DNA of 63,762 nt from NCBI RefSeq assembly GCF_000735365.1, contig NZ_JMPL01000016.1, forward strand, positions 1 through 63,762. Reading direction: 5' to 3'. Position numbers and translations under genes: made by a program. The notes beneath the pieces are model-generated. The model ran no database searches, was not told where the DNA came from, and worked only from the letters and a program-made list of their open reading frames with translations. How positions within the stretch are numbered: the stretch's first letter is position 1; each line of letters opens with the position of its first letter. Of this stretch, positions 38,083-48,229 are shown in pieces. The stretch comes from Kluyvera ascorbata ATCC 33433. Lineage in GTDB: Bacteria > Pseudomonadota > Gammaproteobacteria > Enterobacterales > Enterobacteriaceae.

Positions 38083-39183
38083 GTGATAATCATACGATAT
38101 CTGGTGCGGGAGACGCTAAAAAGCCAGCTTGCCATTCTCTTCATCCTGCTTTTGATCTTTTTCTGTCAGAAACTGGTGAGGATCCTCGGCGCGGCGGTCG
38201 ATGGTGATATCCCGACAAACCTCGTGCTTTCATTGCTCGGGCTCGGCGTGCCTGAAATGGCGCAGCTTATACTGCCGTTGAGCCTGTTCCTCGGTCTCCT
38301 GATGACGCTGGGTAAACTGTATACCGAAAGTGAAATCACGGTGATGCACGCCTGCGGCCTGAGTAAAGCGGTGCTGGTGAAAGCAGCAATGGTACTCGCC
38401 TTGTTCACCGGTATTGTCGCGGCCGTTAACGTCATGTGGGCTGGGCCGTGGTCGTCTCGCCATCAGGACGAAGTTCTGGCCGAGGCTAAAGCGAACCCCG
38501 GCATGGCGGCGCTGGCGCAGGGCCAGTTCCAGCAGTCTACCGACGGTAACGCCGTGTTATTCATTGAAGGCGTCAATGGCGCAAACTTCCATGACGTCTT
38601 CCTGGCGCAGCTTCGCCCGAAAGGTTCTGCGCGTCCTTCCGTGGTGGTGGCCGATACCGGCCAGCTCTCTCAGCGTAAAGACGGCTCTCAGGTGGTGACC
38701 TTAAATCAGGGAACGCGCTTTGAAGGGACCGCCATGCTGCGTGACTTCCGCATTACCGATTTCAAAAATTATCAGGCGATCGTTGGCCATCAAGCGGTGG
38801 CATCGGACCCGACTGATACCGAGCAGATGAATATGAGTACGCTGTGGAAGACGGATACCGACCGTGCCCGCGCGGAGCTGCACTGGCGCTTAACGCTGAT
38901 ACTGACGGTCTTTATCATGGCGCTGATGGTCGTGCCGCTCAGCGTAGTAAACCCACGTCAGGGCCGCGTACTCTCTATGCTGCCAGCCATGCTGCTGTAT
39001 CTGGTGTTCTTCTTGCTGCAAACCTCGCTGAAGTCGAATGCGGGCAAAGGCAAAATCGACCCGGCGATATGGATGTGGACGGTCAACCTGGCGTATATCG
39101 CGCTGGCCGTGGTGCTAAACCTTTGGGATACCGTGCCGATGCGCCGTTTCCGCGCCCGTTTCATGCATAAAGGAGCGGTATAA
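38083..39183 (+). CDS. lptF: LPS export permease LptF
   Basis: Inner-membrane subunit of the LptB2FG ABC transporter that extracts LPS for transport to the outer membrane. 366 residues with three membrane segments on each side of a periplasmic beta-jellyroll (about 130-265), starting MIIIRYLVRETLKSQ as in E. coli. The stop codon shares one base with the lptG start (TAATG). Confidence 0.97.
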   Translation: MIIIRYLVRETLKSQLAILFILLLIFFCQKLVRILGAAVDGDIPTNLVLSLLGLGVPEMAQLILPLSLFLGLLMTLGKLYTESEITVMHACGLSKAVLVKAAMVLALFTGIVAAVNVMWAGPWSSRHQDEVLAEAKANPGMAALAQGQFQQSTDGNAVLFIEGVNGANFHDVFLAQLRPKGSARPSVVVADTGQLSQRKDGSQVVTLNQGTRFEGTAMLRDFRITDFKNYQAIVGHQAVASDPTDTEQMNMSTLWKTDTDRARAELHWRLTLILTVFIMALMVVPLSVVNPRQGRVLSMLPAMLLYLVFFLLQTSLKSNAGKGKIDPAIWMWTVNLAYIALAVVLNLWDTVPMRRFRARFMHKGAV

Positions 39184-40265
39184 TGCAGCCATTTGGTGTA
39201 CTTGACCGCTATATCGGCAAAACCATTTTCACCACCATCATGATGACGCTGTTCATGCTGGTATCTCTGTCTGGCATTATCAAGTTCGTTGACCAGTTGA
39301 AAAAGGCCGGGCAGGGGAGCTATGACGCGCTGGGCGCAGGTCTCTATACTCTGCTGAGTGCGCCAAAAGATGTACAGATCTTCTTCCCGATGGCGGCGTT
39401 GCTCGGCGCGCTGCTGGGGCTGGGGATGTTGGCTCAGCGTAGCGAACTGGTAGTGATGCAGGCTTCCGGCTTCACCCGTATGCAGGTGGCGCTGTCGGTG
39501 ATGAAAACTGCCATCCCGCTGGTGCTGCTGACCATGGCGATGGGCGAGTGGGTAGCTCCGCAGGGTGAGCAGATGGCGCGTAACTACCGTGCTCAGCAGA
39601 TGTACGGTGGCTCTTTGCTTTCTACACAGCAGGGCATGTGGGCGAAAGACGGCCACAGCTTCGTCTATATCGAACGTCTGAAGGGCACCGATGAACTCGG
39701 CGGTGTGAGTATTTATTCCTTCAATAATGAACGTCGTTTGCAGTCTGTACGCTACGCCGCGAGCGCGAAGTTTGATCCGGAGCTGAAGGAATGGCGTTTG
39801 TCACAGGTTGATGAATCCAATCTGACTGACCCAAAACAAATTACCGGTTCGCAGACCGTGAGCGGGACCTGGAAAACCACGCTGACGCCGGATAAGCTTG
39901 GCGTGGTGGCACTGGACCCGGATGCGCTGTCTATCAGCGGTCTGTATAACTACGTGAAGTATCTGAAGGCCAGCGGCCAGGACCCAGGCCGCTACCAGCT
40001 CAACATGTGGAGCAAAATCTTCCAGCCGCTGTCCGTGGCGGTGATGATGCTGATGGCGCTGTCGTTTATCTTTGGCCCGCTGCGCAGCGTACCGATGGGT
40101 ATGCGTGTGGTGACGGGGATTAGCTTCGGCTTCGTATTCTACGTCCTCGACCAGATCTTCGGCCCGCTGACGCTGGTATACGGTATCCCGCCGATTATCG
40201 GGGCGCTGCTGCCAAGCGCCAGCTTCTTCCTGATAAGCCTCTGGCTAATGATGCGAAAAGCCTAA
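39183..40265 (+). CDS. lptG: LPS export permease LptG
   Basis: Partner of LptF in LptB2FG, 360 residues with the same six-helix plus periplasmic jellyroll plan. Start MQPFGVLDRYIGKTIF matches E. coli. It is translationally coupled to lptF. Confidence 0.97.
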   Translation: MQPFGVLDRYIGKTIFTTIMMTLFMLVSLSGIIKFVDQLKKAGQGSYDALGAGLYTLLSAPKDVQIFFPMAALLGALLGLGMLAQRSELVVMQASGFTRMQVALSVMKTAIPLVLLTMAMGEWVAPQGEQMARNYRAQQMYGGSLLSTQQGMWAKDGHSFVYIERLKGTDELGGVSIYSFNNERRLQSVRYAASAKFDPELKEWRLSQVDESNLTDPKQITGSQTVSGTWKTTLTPDKLGVVALDPDALSISGLYNYVKYLKASGQDPGRYQLNMWSKIFQPLSVAVMMLMALSFIFGPLRSVPMGMRVVTGISFGFVFYVLDQIFGPLTLVYGIPPIIGALLPSASFFLISLWLMMRKA

Positions 40266-40271
40266 CCACCC

Positions 40272-40430
40272 TTGTAGCCCGGCCGAGCGAATGCGACGCC
40301 GGGTTTTTTATGCCTGAAATTTGCTGTCTTCCCTTTGAATATCGGTGCTATCCCGTGGTCGCTGCGCTCGCACGGGCTATGAGTTGTAGGCAGGATAAGG
40401 CGTTTACGCCGCCATCCGGCAAACCGGCGA
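40272..40430. repeat. REP/BIME cluster
   Basis: At least three units between convergent lptG and yjgR: GTAGCCCGGCCGAGCG...GACGCCGGG, a GTCGCTGCGCTCGCACGGGCTAT unit, and GTAGGCAGGATAAGGCG...CCATCCGGCAAA. Confidence 0.8.
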
Positions 40431-40437
40431 TGACGAA

Positions 40438-41937
40438 CTAACGTCGCCGCCCACCCAGCAGACTACCCAACATCCCACGCACAATCTGGTTCGTCACCTG
40501 ACGCACGGCGCTTTTCGCCGCTGTTTGCACCAGACCATCGTGCTTGCCGCCGCGCGGCCCGGTGGTACCGAAGATAATATCTTTCAGCCCGCCAAGGATG
40601 CCGTCATCAGCGCTTTGCTGTCCTTTGGCTGGCGGCGCATCCGCCTGGCCCGCGCTGTTCTGCACCCCTTTTTGCAGCATCTCGAATGCCGACTCACGGT
40701 CGATTTCATCTTCATACTTGCCGTAGAGCGGTGAGTTATTAATAAGACCGTTACGCTCGTCGTCGGTCACTGGCCCCATGCGTGAACACGGTGCGATAAC
40801 CATCGCTCGCTCAACGATGGACGGGCTGCCTTTGGCATCGAGGAACGAAATCAGCGCTTCGCCGGTGCCCAACTCCTGAATCGCCTGCTCGGTATTAAAC
40901 GCCGGGTTGGCCCGCATGGTCTGCGCCGCCGTCTTCACCGCTTTCTGATCTTTCGGCGTAAAGGCACGCAGCGCGTGCTGCACGCGGTTACCCAACTGAC
41001 CCAGCACCGCATCGGGAATATCCGACGGGTTCTGCGACACGAAGTAGACGCCCACACCTTTGGAGCGAATCAGGCGGATCACTTGCTCGATTTTATCCAG
41101 CAGCACCTGCGGCGCATCGCTAAACAGCAGGTGCGCTTCGTCGAAGAAGAACACCAGCTTTGGCTTTTCGAGGTCGCCCGCTTCCGGCAACTGCTCGTAA
41201 AGTTCGGAGAGCATCCACAGCAGGCTGGCTGCGTAGAGCTTCGGCATCTGATAGAGCTTCTCAGCGCTGAGGATATTGATGATGCCTTTACCGTTGCTGT
41301 CGGTACGCATCCAGTCTTTGATATCGAGCATCGGCTCACCGAAGAAATGCTCGGCACCTTGCTGTTCCAGCGTCAGCAGCCCGCGCTGGATGGCACCGAC
41401 GGAAGCGGTGCTGATATTACCGTACTGGTTCTGGAAGGATTTAGCGTTATCGCCGATGTACTGGGTGATGGCCCGCAGGTCTTTGAAGTCTAGCAACAAC
41501 AGTCCCTGATCGTCGGCGATGCGAAAGATAATATTCAGCACCCCGGACTGCACCTCGTTGAGGTTGAGCAGGCGGGCCAGCAGCAACGGGCCAAGGTCTG
41601 AGACCGTGGCGCGAACCGGGTGACCTTTCTCACCGAAGATATCCCACACCACCACTGGGTTAGCATGCGGCTCCCAGTCGGTCACTCCGATATTATTCAG
41701 GCGCGTCATCAGCTTTTCAGAGGCCTGACCTTCCTCTGCCACGCCGGTCAGGTCGCCTTTGACATCTGCCATAAAGACCGGCACGCCAATCTCCGAGAAC
41801 GACTCGGCCATCTTTTGCAGGGTAACGGTTTTCCCGGTGCCGGTGGCGCCGGTAATCAGCCCGTGACGGTTGGCCATATTGGGCAGCAGTTCAAGCTGCT
41901 TGTCCTGGGTGCGTGCAATAAGCAAAGGTGCGCTCAT
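40438..41937 (-). CDS. yjgR: HerA-like ATPase YjgR (DUF853)
   Basis: Predicted FtsK/HerA-superfamily ATPase of 499 residues. Walker [14 protein letters not shown] near 30-42, Walker [12 protein letters not shown], and a C-terminal [12 protein letters not shown] tail as in E. coli YjgR. The cellular role is not established; HerA relatives act in DNA end processing or pumping. Confidence 0.94.
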   Translation of the reverse strand: MSAPLLIARTQDKQLELLPNMANRHGLITGATGTGKTVTLQKMAESFSEIGVPVFMADVKGDLTGVAEEGQASEKLMTRLNNIGVTDWEPHANPVVVWDIFGEKGHPVRATVSDLGPLLLARLLNLNEVQSGVLNIIFRIADDQGLLLLDFKDLRAITQYIGDNAKSFQNQYGNISTASVGAIQRGLLTLEQQGAEHFFGEPMLDIKDWMRTDSNGKGIINILSAEKLYQMPKLYAASLLWMLSELYEQLPEAGDLEKPKLVFFFDEAHLLFSDAPQVLLDKIEQVIRLIRSKGVGVYFVSQNPSDIPDAVLGQLGNRVQHALRAFTPKDQKAVKTAAQTMRANPAFNTEQAIQELGTGEALISFLDAKGSPSIVERAMVIAPCSRMGPVTDDERNGLINNSPLYGKYEDEIDRESAFEMLQKGVQNSAGQADAPPAKGQQSADDGILGGLKDIIFGTTGPRGGKHDGLVQTAAKSAVRQVTNQIVRGMLGSLLGGRRR

Positions 41938-42071
41938 GGGTAATCCTCCATTTATTCTGCGTCGAGTATAGGCAAAACAACGACATCTCGCGGCAGTAAA
42001 TTGTCTGTTTTGCGGCGCTTTATCCAGTGCGGACTATGCTTTGCATACGGTTTTCTTTTTTTTGGAATGTT

Positions 42072-43709
42072 ATGTTCAGATTCTTTTTTAACGAGCGTAA
42101 ACACCTTGTGGATGATGCGCTTGAAGGCTTAGTGTTGTCCGCACCTCACGCGAACCTGGTGCGATTGGATATCGACCCGGCGATTCGTATCGTCGCCCGC
42201 AGCGACTGGGATAAAAGCCGGGTAGCGATTATCTCCGGCGGCGGCTCCGGCCATGAACCGGCTCACGCGGGCTTTGTTGGCAGGGGTATGCTCACTGCCG
42301 CGGTATGCGGCGATCTCTTTGCCTCACCGAGCGTCGATGCGGTGCTGAACGCCATCGTGGCGGTAACGGGCGATCGCGGCTGCCTGCTGATCGTCAAAAA
42401 CTACACTGGCGACCGCCTCAACTTCGGCCTCGCCGCCGAGAAGGCCAAGCGCTACGGCCTGAAGGTTGAGATGGTGATTGTCGCCGACGACGTTGCGCTG
42501 CCGGATAACAAACAGCCGCGCGGCATTGCGGGCACGGCGCTGGTACATAAAGTGGCGGGCTACGCGGCTGAGCAGGGAAAATCGCTTAGCGAAGTGCACG
42601 AGATAGCTCAACAGGCCAGCCGCGGTGTGTTCAGCCTTGGACTGGCGATGGAGACCTGCAATCTGCCCGGGGGCGAGACCGAGGATCGCATCAAGCCCGG
42701 CCAGGTAGAGCTGGGGCTTGGCATTCACGGTGAGCCCGGTGCTTCGACGGTCAGCAGCCATAACAGCAAACAGCTGATCGGCACGCTGGTCGAGACCTTA
42801 AAAGCCTCTGTGGGTGATAACCGCGTGGCGGTGCTGATCAACAACCTGGGCGGCGTGTCGGAGCTTGAGATGGCGCTACTCGCCAAAGAGCTAGCGCATT
42901 CCGCGCTGCGCGAGCAGATAGCCTATCTGATTGGCCCGGCGACGTTGGTCAGTTCGCTCGATATGAAGGGCTTCTCGCTATCGCTAATCATCCTGAATCA
43001 GGCCATTGAAGAGGCGCTGCTGGCCGATGTAGAGACCAGCGGTTGGGTAAAAGCGGTGGCCTTTGCGCCGCTGAGAACCCTGACGCATGCCAAAGTGCAC
43101 GACGCGCTGGAAGCGCAGCCGTCGGAGAACCCACAGGTGCATGCGCTGGTGGCACAGGCTACTCAGACGCTGCTGGGGTTAGAGAGCCGCCTGAACGCGC
43201 TGGATGCCAAAGTGGGCGACGGCGATACCGGCTCCACCTTTGCGCTAGGCGCGCAGGATATCGCCACGCTGCTCAAGCAGAATGCGCTGCCGCTGAACAA
43301 CCCGGCGCAGCTTCTACAGCTGATTGGCGAACGTCTTGCAACCGTGATGGGCGGCTCAAGCGGCGTACTGATGTCGCTGTTCTTCACCGCTGCCGGGCAG
43401 GCGCTGGCGCAGGGCGAACCGCTGGCAAATGCGCTACTGGCCGGGTTAAAGCAGATGAAGTTCTACGGCGGTGCCGCACCCGGCGACCGTACGTTAATCG
43501 ATGCTCTACAACCGGCGCTGGAAGCGCTGCGAGATAAGGGACTGCCAGAAGCGATTACGGCGGCGAAGCAGGGCGCTGACAGCACGGCGACGATGCAGAA
43601 AGCGAAAGCGGGGCGCGCGTCGTACGTGAACAGTGACAACCTGAACGGTGTGCCGGACCCAGGTGCCGTTGCCGTCGCGGAAGTCTTCGCGGCCTTCGCA
43701 AAAGCTTAA
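42072..43709 (+). CDS. ATP-dependent dihydroxyacetone kinase (DhaK-DhaL fusion)
   Basis: Single-chain kinase of 545 residues that phosphorylates dihydroxyacetone or a related triose. The DhaK part (about 1-330) has SGGGSGHEPAHAGFVG with the substrate-binding His. The DhaL part (about 355-545) has the ATP/Mg site GDGDTGSTFALGA and GGSSGVLMSLFFTAAG. The fused form uses ATP rather than the PTS. No glycerol or DHA genes are beside it; it stands alone where E. coli has idn genes. ATG 42072 matches the family start (FFNERKHLVDDALEG). Confidence 0.93.
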   Translation: MFRFFFNERKHLVDDALEGLVLSAPHANLVRLDIDPAIRIVARSDWDKSRVAIISGGGSGHEPAHAGFVGRGMLTAAVCGDLFASPSVDAVLNAIVAVTGDRGCLLIVKNYTGDRLNFGLAAEKAKRYGLKVEMVIVADDVALPDNKQPRGIAGTALVHKVAGYAAEQGKSLSEVHEIAQQASRGVFSLGLAMETCNLPGGETEDRIKPGQVELGLGIHGEPGASTVSSHNSKQLIGTLVETLKASVGDNRVAVLINNLGGVSELEMALLAKELAHSALREQIAYLIGPATLVSSLDMKGFSLSLIILNQAIEEALLADVETSGWVKAVAFAPLRTLTHAKVHDALEAQPSENPQVHALVAQATQTLLGLESRLNALDAKVGDGDTGSTFALGAQDIATLLKQNALPLNNPAQLLQLIGERLATVMGGSSGVLMSLFFTAAGQALAQGEPLANALLAGLKQMKFYGGAAPGDRTLIDALQPALEALRDKGLPEAITAAKQGADSTATMQKAKAGRASYVNSDNLNGVPDPGAVAVAEVFAAFAKA

Positions 43710-43724
43710 CGACGAAGAGAAGAA

Positions 43725-43745
43725 CCGGCGGCAGAACGCCGCCGG
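43725..43745. terminator. Convergent-gene hairpin
   Basis: CCGGCGGC/GCCGCCGG stem with a 5-base loop between the convergent kinase and ahr genes. There is no strong T-run, so termination may be only partial. Confidence 0.5.
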
Positions 43746-43752
43746 AGTGACA

Positions 43753-44772
43753 TCAGAAATCAGCCTTCAGCACCACGCGGTAACGGGCTTTACCGTCACG
43801 CACGTGCTGGATGGCGTCGTTGATTTTCGACATCGGGAACAGCTCGGTGATGGGCGCGACTTTGCTGCGACCAGCAAACTTCATCAGCTTGCGCAGTTCG
43901 AACGGGTTACCCGTCGCCGAACCAGAGACGCTGCGGTCGCCGCCAATCAGGGTAAATGCCGGTACCGGCAGCGGCGTCAGCACCGCGCCGACGGTGTGGA
44001 AGTTGCCGCCCGAGGCCAGCGCTTCGAAGTACGGCTGCCAGTTCAGGTCGACGTTGACGGTGTTGATGATCAGATCAAACTGGCCCGCCAGCGCTTTGAG
44101 CGCTTCCGGCGAACGGCTATTAACCACGTGGTCCGCACCCATCGCCCGCACTTCCTGCTCTTTCGACGGATTAGAGCTGAACGCCGTCACCTCAGCGCCC
44201 ATCGCGCGCAGCAGCTTAATGGCGATATGCCCCAGACCACCAATCCCAATCACCCCTACGCGGCTGGTGGCGGTAACGTGATGCATTAGCAGCGGTTTAA
44301 AGACGGTGATCCCACCGCACAGCATCGGGCCTGCGGTTTCGATATCAATGTTGTCCGGCAGCGGAATAACCCATTGCCAGTCGGCACGCAGCTTATCGGC
44401 AAAGCCGCCGTGGTTGAGGATGGTCGGTACCGAGCCTTCGGTACAGTTAATCTGGTTGCCATCGATACAGGCATCGCAGTGGCCGCAGCTTCGCGCCGTC
44501 CAGCCAATGCCCACGCGCTGACCAATCTTCAGCCCTTTACTCTGCGCTGCACTGCCCAGCGCCACCACGTGACCAATCACCTCGTGGCCAGCAATCAGCG
44601 GATATTGAGAGAACCCCCATTCGTTGTCGATCATCGATAGGTCCGAGTGGCAGATCCCGCAGTAATCTACCTTCACCTCAACGTCTTCCGGCAGCAGCTC
44701 CCCGGCATCGTATTCCCAGACTTCCAGTTCTGCCCCGGCATTTTTCGCGGCGTAGCTTTTTATTATGGACAT
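43753..44772 (-). CDS. ahr: NADPH-dependent aldehyde reductase Ahr
   Basis: Zinc-type medium-chain alcohol dehydrogenase of 339 residues (YjgB). The catalytic-zinc Cys is in GICHSDLS with GHEVIG; the structural zinc site is [15 protein letters not shown]; the NADPH Rossmann motif is [11 protein letters not shown]. It reduces a broad range of aldehydes in E. coli. It lies next to leuX-proximal accessory genes, as in E. coli, where ahr also neighbours leuX. Confidence 0.95.
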   Translation of the reverse strand: MSIIKSYAAKNAGAELEVWEYDAGELLPEDVEVKVDYCGICHSDLSMIDNEWGFSQYPLIAGHEVIGHVVALGSAAQSKGLKIGQRVGIGWTARSCGHCDACIDGNQINCTEGSVPTILNHGGFADKLRADWQWVIPLPDNIDIETAGPMLCGGITVFKPLLMHHVTATSRVGVIGIGGLGHIAIKLLRAMGAEVTAFSSNPSKEQEVRAMGADHVVNSRSPEALKALAGQFDLIINTVNVDLNWQPYFEALASGGNFHTVGAVLTPLPVPAFTLIGGDRSVSGSATGNPFELRKLMKFAGRSKVAPITELFPMSKINDAIQHVRDGKARYRVVLKADF

Positions 44773-44846
44773 CGTGTATCTCTCAGTGTGGTGTTGAACT
44801 GAGAGTGTAGAGCATGTGGGGACGGGGCGCTTGGCGGAAGGGGGGA

Positions 44847-45428
44847 TTAAGAGCGCTTATGTAACAGTGCGTTTAACCACATCTCGCAGCGATCGGGACG
44901 CTTGTCTTCCGTTATCCAGTGACCGACAAGCGTGATGCCTGCAAGCTCTGTCAGCAGAGCATTCAACCCTTGCTCGTTAAGATCGGTAAAATGGCGGCCA
45001 TCTTTGACCCGCTCGCCGTCGCCATATTTAAAGGATACGTACCAGATACCGCCAGGCTTAAGCGCCCGCGCCAGTTTTGCCATGGCATCCGGCAACTCGG
45101 TAGCGCTAACGTGCAGCAGCGAAGCACAGCACCAGATGCCGTCGTAACGATTAACGGCATTGACGTCGCTAAAGGTCATTTGCTTAACCGAGAGCCCGGT
45201 ATGCTGGCTGGCAAGCTTTGCCATTTCAGCCGTCGCGTCAAAGGCTTCAACTTGATAGCCCTGCTGTAAAAACGCTTTGCTATCGCGCCCGGAGCCGCAT
45301 CCGGCATCCAGTATCCGGCCACCTTTTGGAACGTGCTCCAGAAACGGTGTATAGAGCGAACACATATCAACGTTTACCGTCGAGTTAAAAAAATCGTCGG
45401 CGTGGTGTTGGTAATATTCAAGCGTCAT
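44847..45428 (-). CDS. Class I SAM-dependent methyltransferase
   Basis: A 193-residue methyltransferase with motif [16 protein letters not shown] near 44-58, acidic residue EAFDAT ending strand 2, and motif IV-like [12 protein letters not shown]. The fold is that of small-molecule or protein methyltransferases; no DPPY/NPPY DNA N-methyltransferase motif is seen. Its start shares one base with the stop of the HNH gene upstream (TGATG), so the two are translated together. Target unknown. Confidence 0.88.
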   Translation of the reverse strand: MTLEYYQHHADDFFNSTVNVDMCSLYTPFLEHVPKGGRILDAGCGSGRDSKAFLQQGYQVEAFDATAEMAKLASQHTGLSVKQMTFSDVNAVNRYDGIWCCASLLHVSATELPDAMAKLARALKPGGIWYVSFKYGDGERVKDGRHFTDLNEQGLNALLTELAGITLVGHWITEDKRPDRCEMWLNALLHKRS

Positions 45429-46441
45429 CAGAAAGTATCCGTTCCCTGTGCGGCAGGTTCCCATTGGTGAAAAAGGACTTGTAGCGCATCGCTCCAGCTG
45501 GTGGCCAGGAATTTCTCGCGCAGTGCCGTAGCTGTTCCGGTTTGCCGAATCAACGTTTCGCGCAGCGGCAGGTGGCTATTGATAAAGTACTCGTTTCTAT
45601 CGTGCAGGCGCTGAAGCAGCTTGCGGGACGGCAGACGCGCGAACTTGCCTTTCTCGCCCCGGTTGCACTCCTTACATGCCAGCACCAGATTCCAGACGCC
45701 ATTCACGTTACGCACCTGCTCACGCGCCTTCCATGGGATAAAGTGGTCAACGTCAGCAAACTGTTCATCGTCCGGCTTCAGGCTGATGGGCGCATAGCAG
45801 TAGAAGCAGCGCCCCTTCTGGTAACCGTTGAGGCTATCGCGACAGCTCGAGATGGCCACGCGGCGATCGCTACTGCGGCTAAACAGCATCTGATCGTTAT
45901 CGTCGTACTCCACGTTGATAAGCTGGCTGGAGATATTCATTGCCCAAGCTTGCTCGACCAAATTCCAGCGCGCATTGGTTTCAAAGCTGAGGTTTTGATA
46001 CTGCAGGCACTCACCCAGGTGGTAAAAATTCTCCGTCAGGCGGATGCCTTTATGGGTTTTGCGCTCATCGATAAAAAAACGTTTCTCAATCTCGCCCTGA
46101 TTCACATTGTGGAAGGCATCAATCACGTTGTTGAACCCCTGACGCACCGTAATGGCGGTTAACGCATCGCGGGTGATTTCTCCCGCGTTGAACTGCGAAC
46201 AGGCGGTAATAAACTGGCTGCTGCGCGAGGTTATCTGCTTCGGCGCATGTTGCAGATGGCGACAGAGATGAGCGCTGAACGGCACCGCCAGATCGTCCAG
46301 CAAGATCAGATCGCTGCCTTCAGGTTTGAGATCGTACAGCGCATGCGCCAGCGCGAACTTATAGGACGCGACGTTTTTGCCGAAGAGAATAATCCCGCGC
46401 CAGTAGTTCTCCAGCGTAGGTTCAACCTGATAGAAGCGCAT
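45428..46441 (-). CDS. HNH endonuclease domain protein
   Basis: A 337-residue protein with a C-terminal HNH nuclease module: zinc knuckle CFYCYAPI, catalytic DVDHFIPW, then NLVLACKECNRGEKGK. The N-terminal 190 residues match no family I recognise and may bind the target. It is coupled to the methyltransferase and lies between ahr and leuX, a common site for accessory genes. A role in defence or nucleic-acid modification is plausible but only inferred from the pair. Confidence 0.86.
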   Translation of the reverse strand: MRFYQVEPTLENYWRGIILFGKNVASYKFALAHALYDLKPEGSDLILLDDLAVPFSAHLCRHLQHAPKQITSRSSQFITACSQFNAGEITRDALTAITVRQGFNNVIDAFHNVNQGEIEKRFFIDERKTHKGIRLTENFYHLGECLQYQNLSFETNARWNLVEQAWAMNISSQLINVEYDDNDQMLFSRSSDRRVAISSCRDSLNGYQKGRCFYCYAPISLKPDDEQFADVDHFIPWKAREQVRNVNGVWNLVLACKECNRGEKGKFARLPSRKLLQRLHDRNEYFINSHLPLRETLIRQTGTATALREKFLATSWSDALQVLFHQWEPAAQGTDTF

Positions 46442-46660
46442 AGCGATGCCCTGAGCACAATGGCCGTTGTTACGAGATTCAGTAACGCGATCTCATATCA
46501 AACGAGGGCAAATGTAAACCGACCCGGTCACGTTGCATTTTTTTGCGAGGCGGATTCCGGGAAAAAGCGCTGACTGGGGGCGGAGTTAGCGGTGGTTAAG
46601 GGTTTTGAGGGGGAGGCGATGTTTTTTTAGACACTTAGTGGGAGAGTAGGTTACTGACGC

Positions 46661-46688
46661 TTGCATGGTGGCGCGTGACAGGTATAAT
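46661..46688 (+). promoter_or_regulatory. leuX promoter
   Basis: TTGCAT (46661-46666) and TATAAT (46683-46688) with a 16-bp spacer, 28 bp before the mature tRNA 5' end. Confidence 0.75.
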
Positions 46689-46716
46689 CCACAACGTTTT
46701 CCGCATACCTTTCCGT

Positions 46717-46801
46717 GCCGGAGTGGCGAAATCGGTAGACGCAGTTGATTCAAAATCAACCGTAGAAATACGTGCCGGTTCGAGTCCGGCCTTCGGCACC
46801 A
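46717..46801 (+). tRNA. leuX: tRNA-Leu (anticodon CAA)
   Basis: 85-nt tRNA with encoded CCA. Acceptor arms GCCGGAG and CTTCGGC pair (one G-U); the anticodon stem TTGAT/ATCAA frames loop TCAAAA with CAA; there is a long class II variable arm; the T arm is GCCGG-TTCGAGT-CCGGC. It corresponds to E. coli leuX, a well-known integration site. The 3' end carries the left boundary repeat of the element downstream. Confidence 0.98.
46771..46795. repeat. attL core (25-bp direct repeat)
   Basis: CGTGCCGGTTCGAG...GGCCTTCG inside the leuX 3' end, identical to 61356-61380 and different immediately outside on both sides. Confidence 0.88.
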
Positions 46802-47314
46802 AGTCACTAAATTCCTTACAATACAGTTAGTTAGACGATTAAATCTGTCTCTTTTGCCTGTAAGAAATGCTCTGTTATGTCCCTTGAAAAAGCCGCTGTG
46901 GTTGATAGTGGTAATTGGGATGTTAACTCATAGCGGCGTGTAGTTCCAGGCGTCAAACACGTACTGACTCAACTTGAAAGCTATGACGTAGCCACCGTCT
47001 CTAAACAATCCCAAAAACTTTTAGTGAAGCGCATTTTAGCCCGATGCCCCCGTTCTGTCGCCGTCGCGAGACGCCGCAGGGGATAAACAGGTTTATGGTG
47101 GTCACGGTACTTGCAGACCATATGCAAGCTCTGCCAGCGGTTCGGCCTCGCTCCCCTTGGGTACATGGTCATCCTGATAAGCCTCACTAACTGACATAAC
47201 TGTGATGTAGTCGCCAGAGGCTCCGCTTGTTGTCTTACCACCAACGGGGCTTTATGGATTCTATTGCGGTATGTTTGAAAGTGCGCGGGGGTTCATTCCC
47301 GCGCGTCCGGCGCT
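46802..47314. other. Gene-free left end of the element
   Basis: 513 bp between leuX and the first element gene. Open frames here lack ribosome sites and family-like sequence. A TCTGTCGCCGTCGCGAGACG-type GC stretch is visible, but no repeat or promoter could be assigned. Confidence 0.5.
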
Positions 47315-48229
47315 TTATGGTAAGTATTTAAGTATTTCTGCTGCCCAGTTTACACGGTGGATGACACGGGCATGGTGCAAGTTTCCGTCTAGTATTTCGG
47401 CTTTAGTTAGCTGGGATAACTGCTGCCAATTATTGTTAAGTATATAAGTTGCGTTATTACATTGTGAGCTTTCTAGCACGTAAATGTTTTGGCCTGTGAA
47501 CCCAAATATCACGTAGCCTTGGAACCCAGCTTGCCCAACCGCTACGAAATCTGGTTTTTTACTATTGATAAGTTCAAGTCTGCCTTCAACAACAGCGGTA
47601 TTGCCCTTTCCCCTGATCTTAATAGCTGAAAGGATTTTTGAACCGATATTACTCCAAGGCTGTTGACCCTGAGGCAGGAGGCTCCAGTTTAGTTTTATAG
47701 ATTTACTTTTAACGATGGTATTAAGTTGGTCGTCAACAGTTTCGCACAACCCAAAAAGCTCTAAAAAAAGATTAATGCAGTGAGCCACTAACTCTTTGTT
47801 GTTAGCTGTCAAACTTAGCTTTGGAGAGATGATCAACTTCTCCCCTTGCAGATTCTCTACAATCTTTAACTCTATGCTTGGTGGAGGGGTGAGGATTCTC
47901 TTGTAGCGCTTATACTCAATTTCACGAGTGTCAGTAACTTCTTGAGTTGCGCCCCCTCCGATCCATTGCTTTCTAGTCCATGAAATTTGTCTGTATGCAG
48001 TTTCTTTAGGTGCTGTTTTGTCAGGCACTGATTTGCCATTAGCATTGAATCTGGTTATTGGCCCTAAAATTTTGGGGAGGACTTCTTCACCTAAAGCTCT
48101 TTGACTTGAGAAACCAATAGAGTCCGTTTTCCCCGCATCTGGCAAAGAATGTGCAATGTAGATATCACGGCCATCAAAGTTAGGTATGTAATTATCAATA
48201 TTTCGAATACGCTTTTTCTGAATAAGCAT
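47315..48229 (-). CDS. Hypothetical protein, AT-rich cargo gene
   Basis: A 304-residue protein that I do not recognise. It is mainly beta-type with a mixed charged N terminus (MLIQKKRIRNIDNYIPNF) and no signal peptide, membrane helix or nucleotide-binding motif. A possible basic patch is RKQWIGGGA. Its base composition is clearly more AT-rich than the capsid and helicase genes, and it is oriented against them, so it looks like independently acquired cargo. A GAACGAT region but no strong ribosome site precedes the ATG. Confidence 0.75.
   Translation of the reverse strand: MLIQKKRIRNIDNYIPNFDGRDIYIAHSLPDAGKTDSIGFSSQRALGEEVLPKILGPITRFNANGKSVPDKTAPKETAYRQISWTRKQWIGGGATQEVTDTREIEYKRYKRILTPPPSIELKIVENLQGEKLIISPKLSLTANNKELVAHCINLFLELFGLCETVDDQLNTIVKSKSIKLNWSLLPQGQQPWSNIGSKILSAIKIRGKGNTAVVEGRLELINSKKPDFVAVGQAGFQGYVIFGFTGQNIYVLESSQCNNATYILNNNWQQLSQLTKAEILDGNLHHARVIHRVNWAAEILKYLP

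Noticed and set aside
46981-47244. 87-codon minus-strand frame beside leuX
   Set aside because: No ribosome site, biased composition and no recognisable features.
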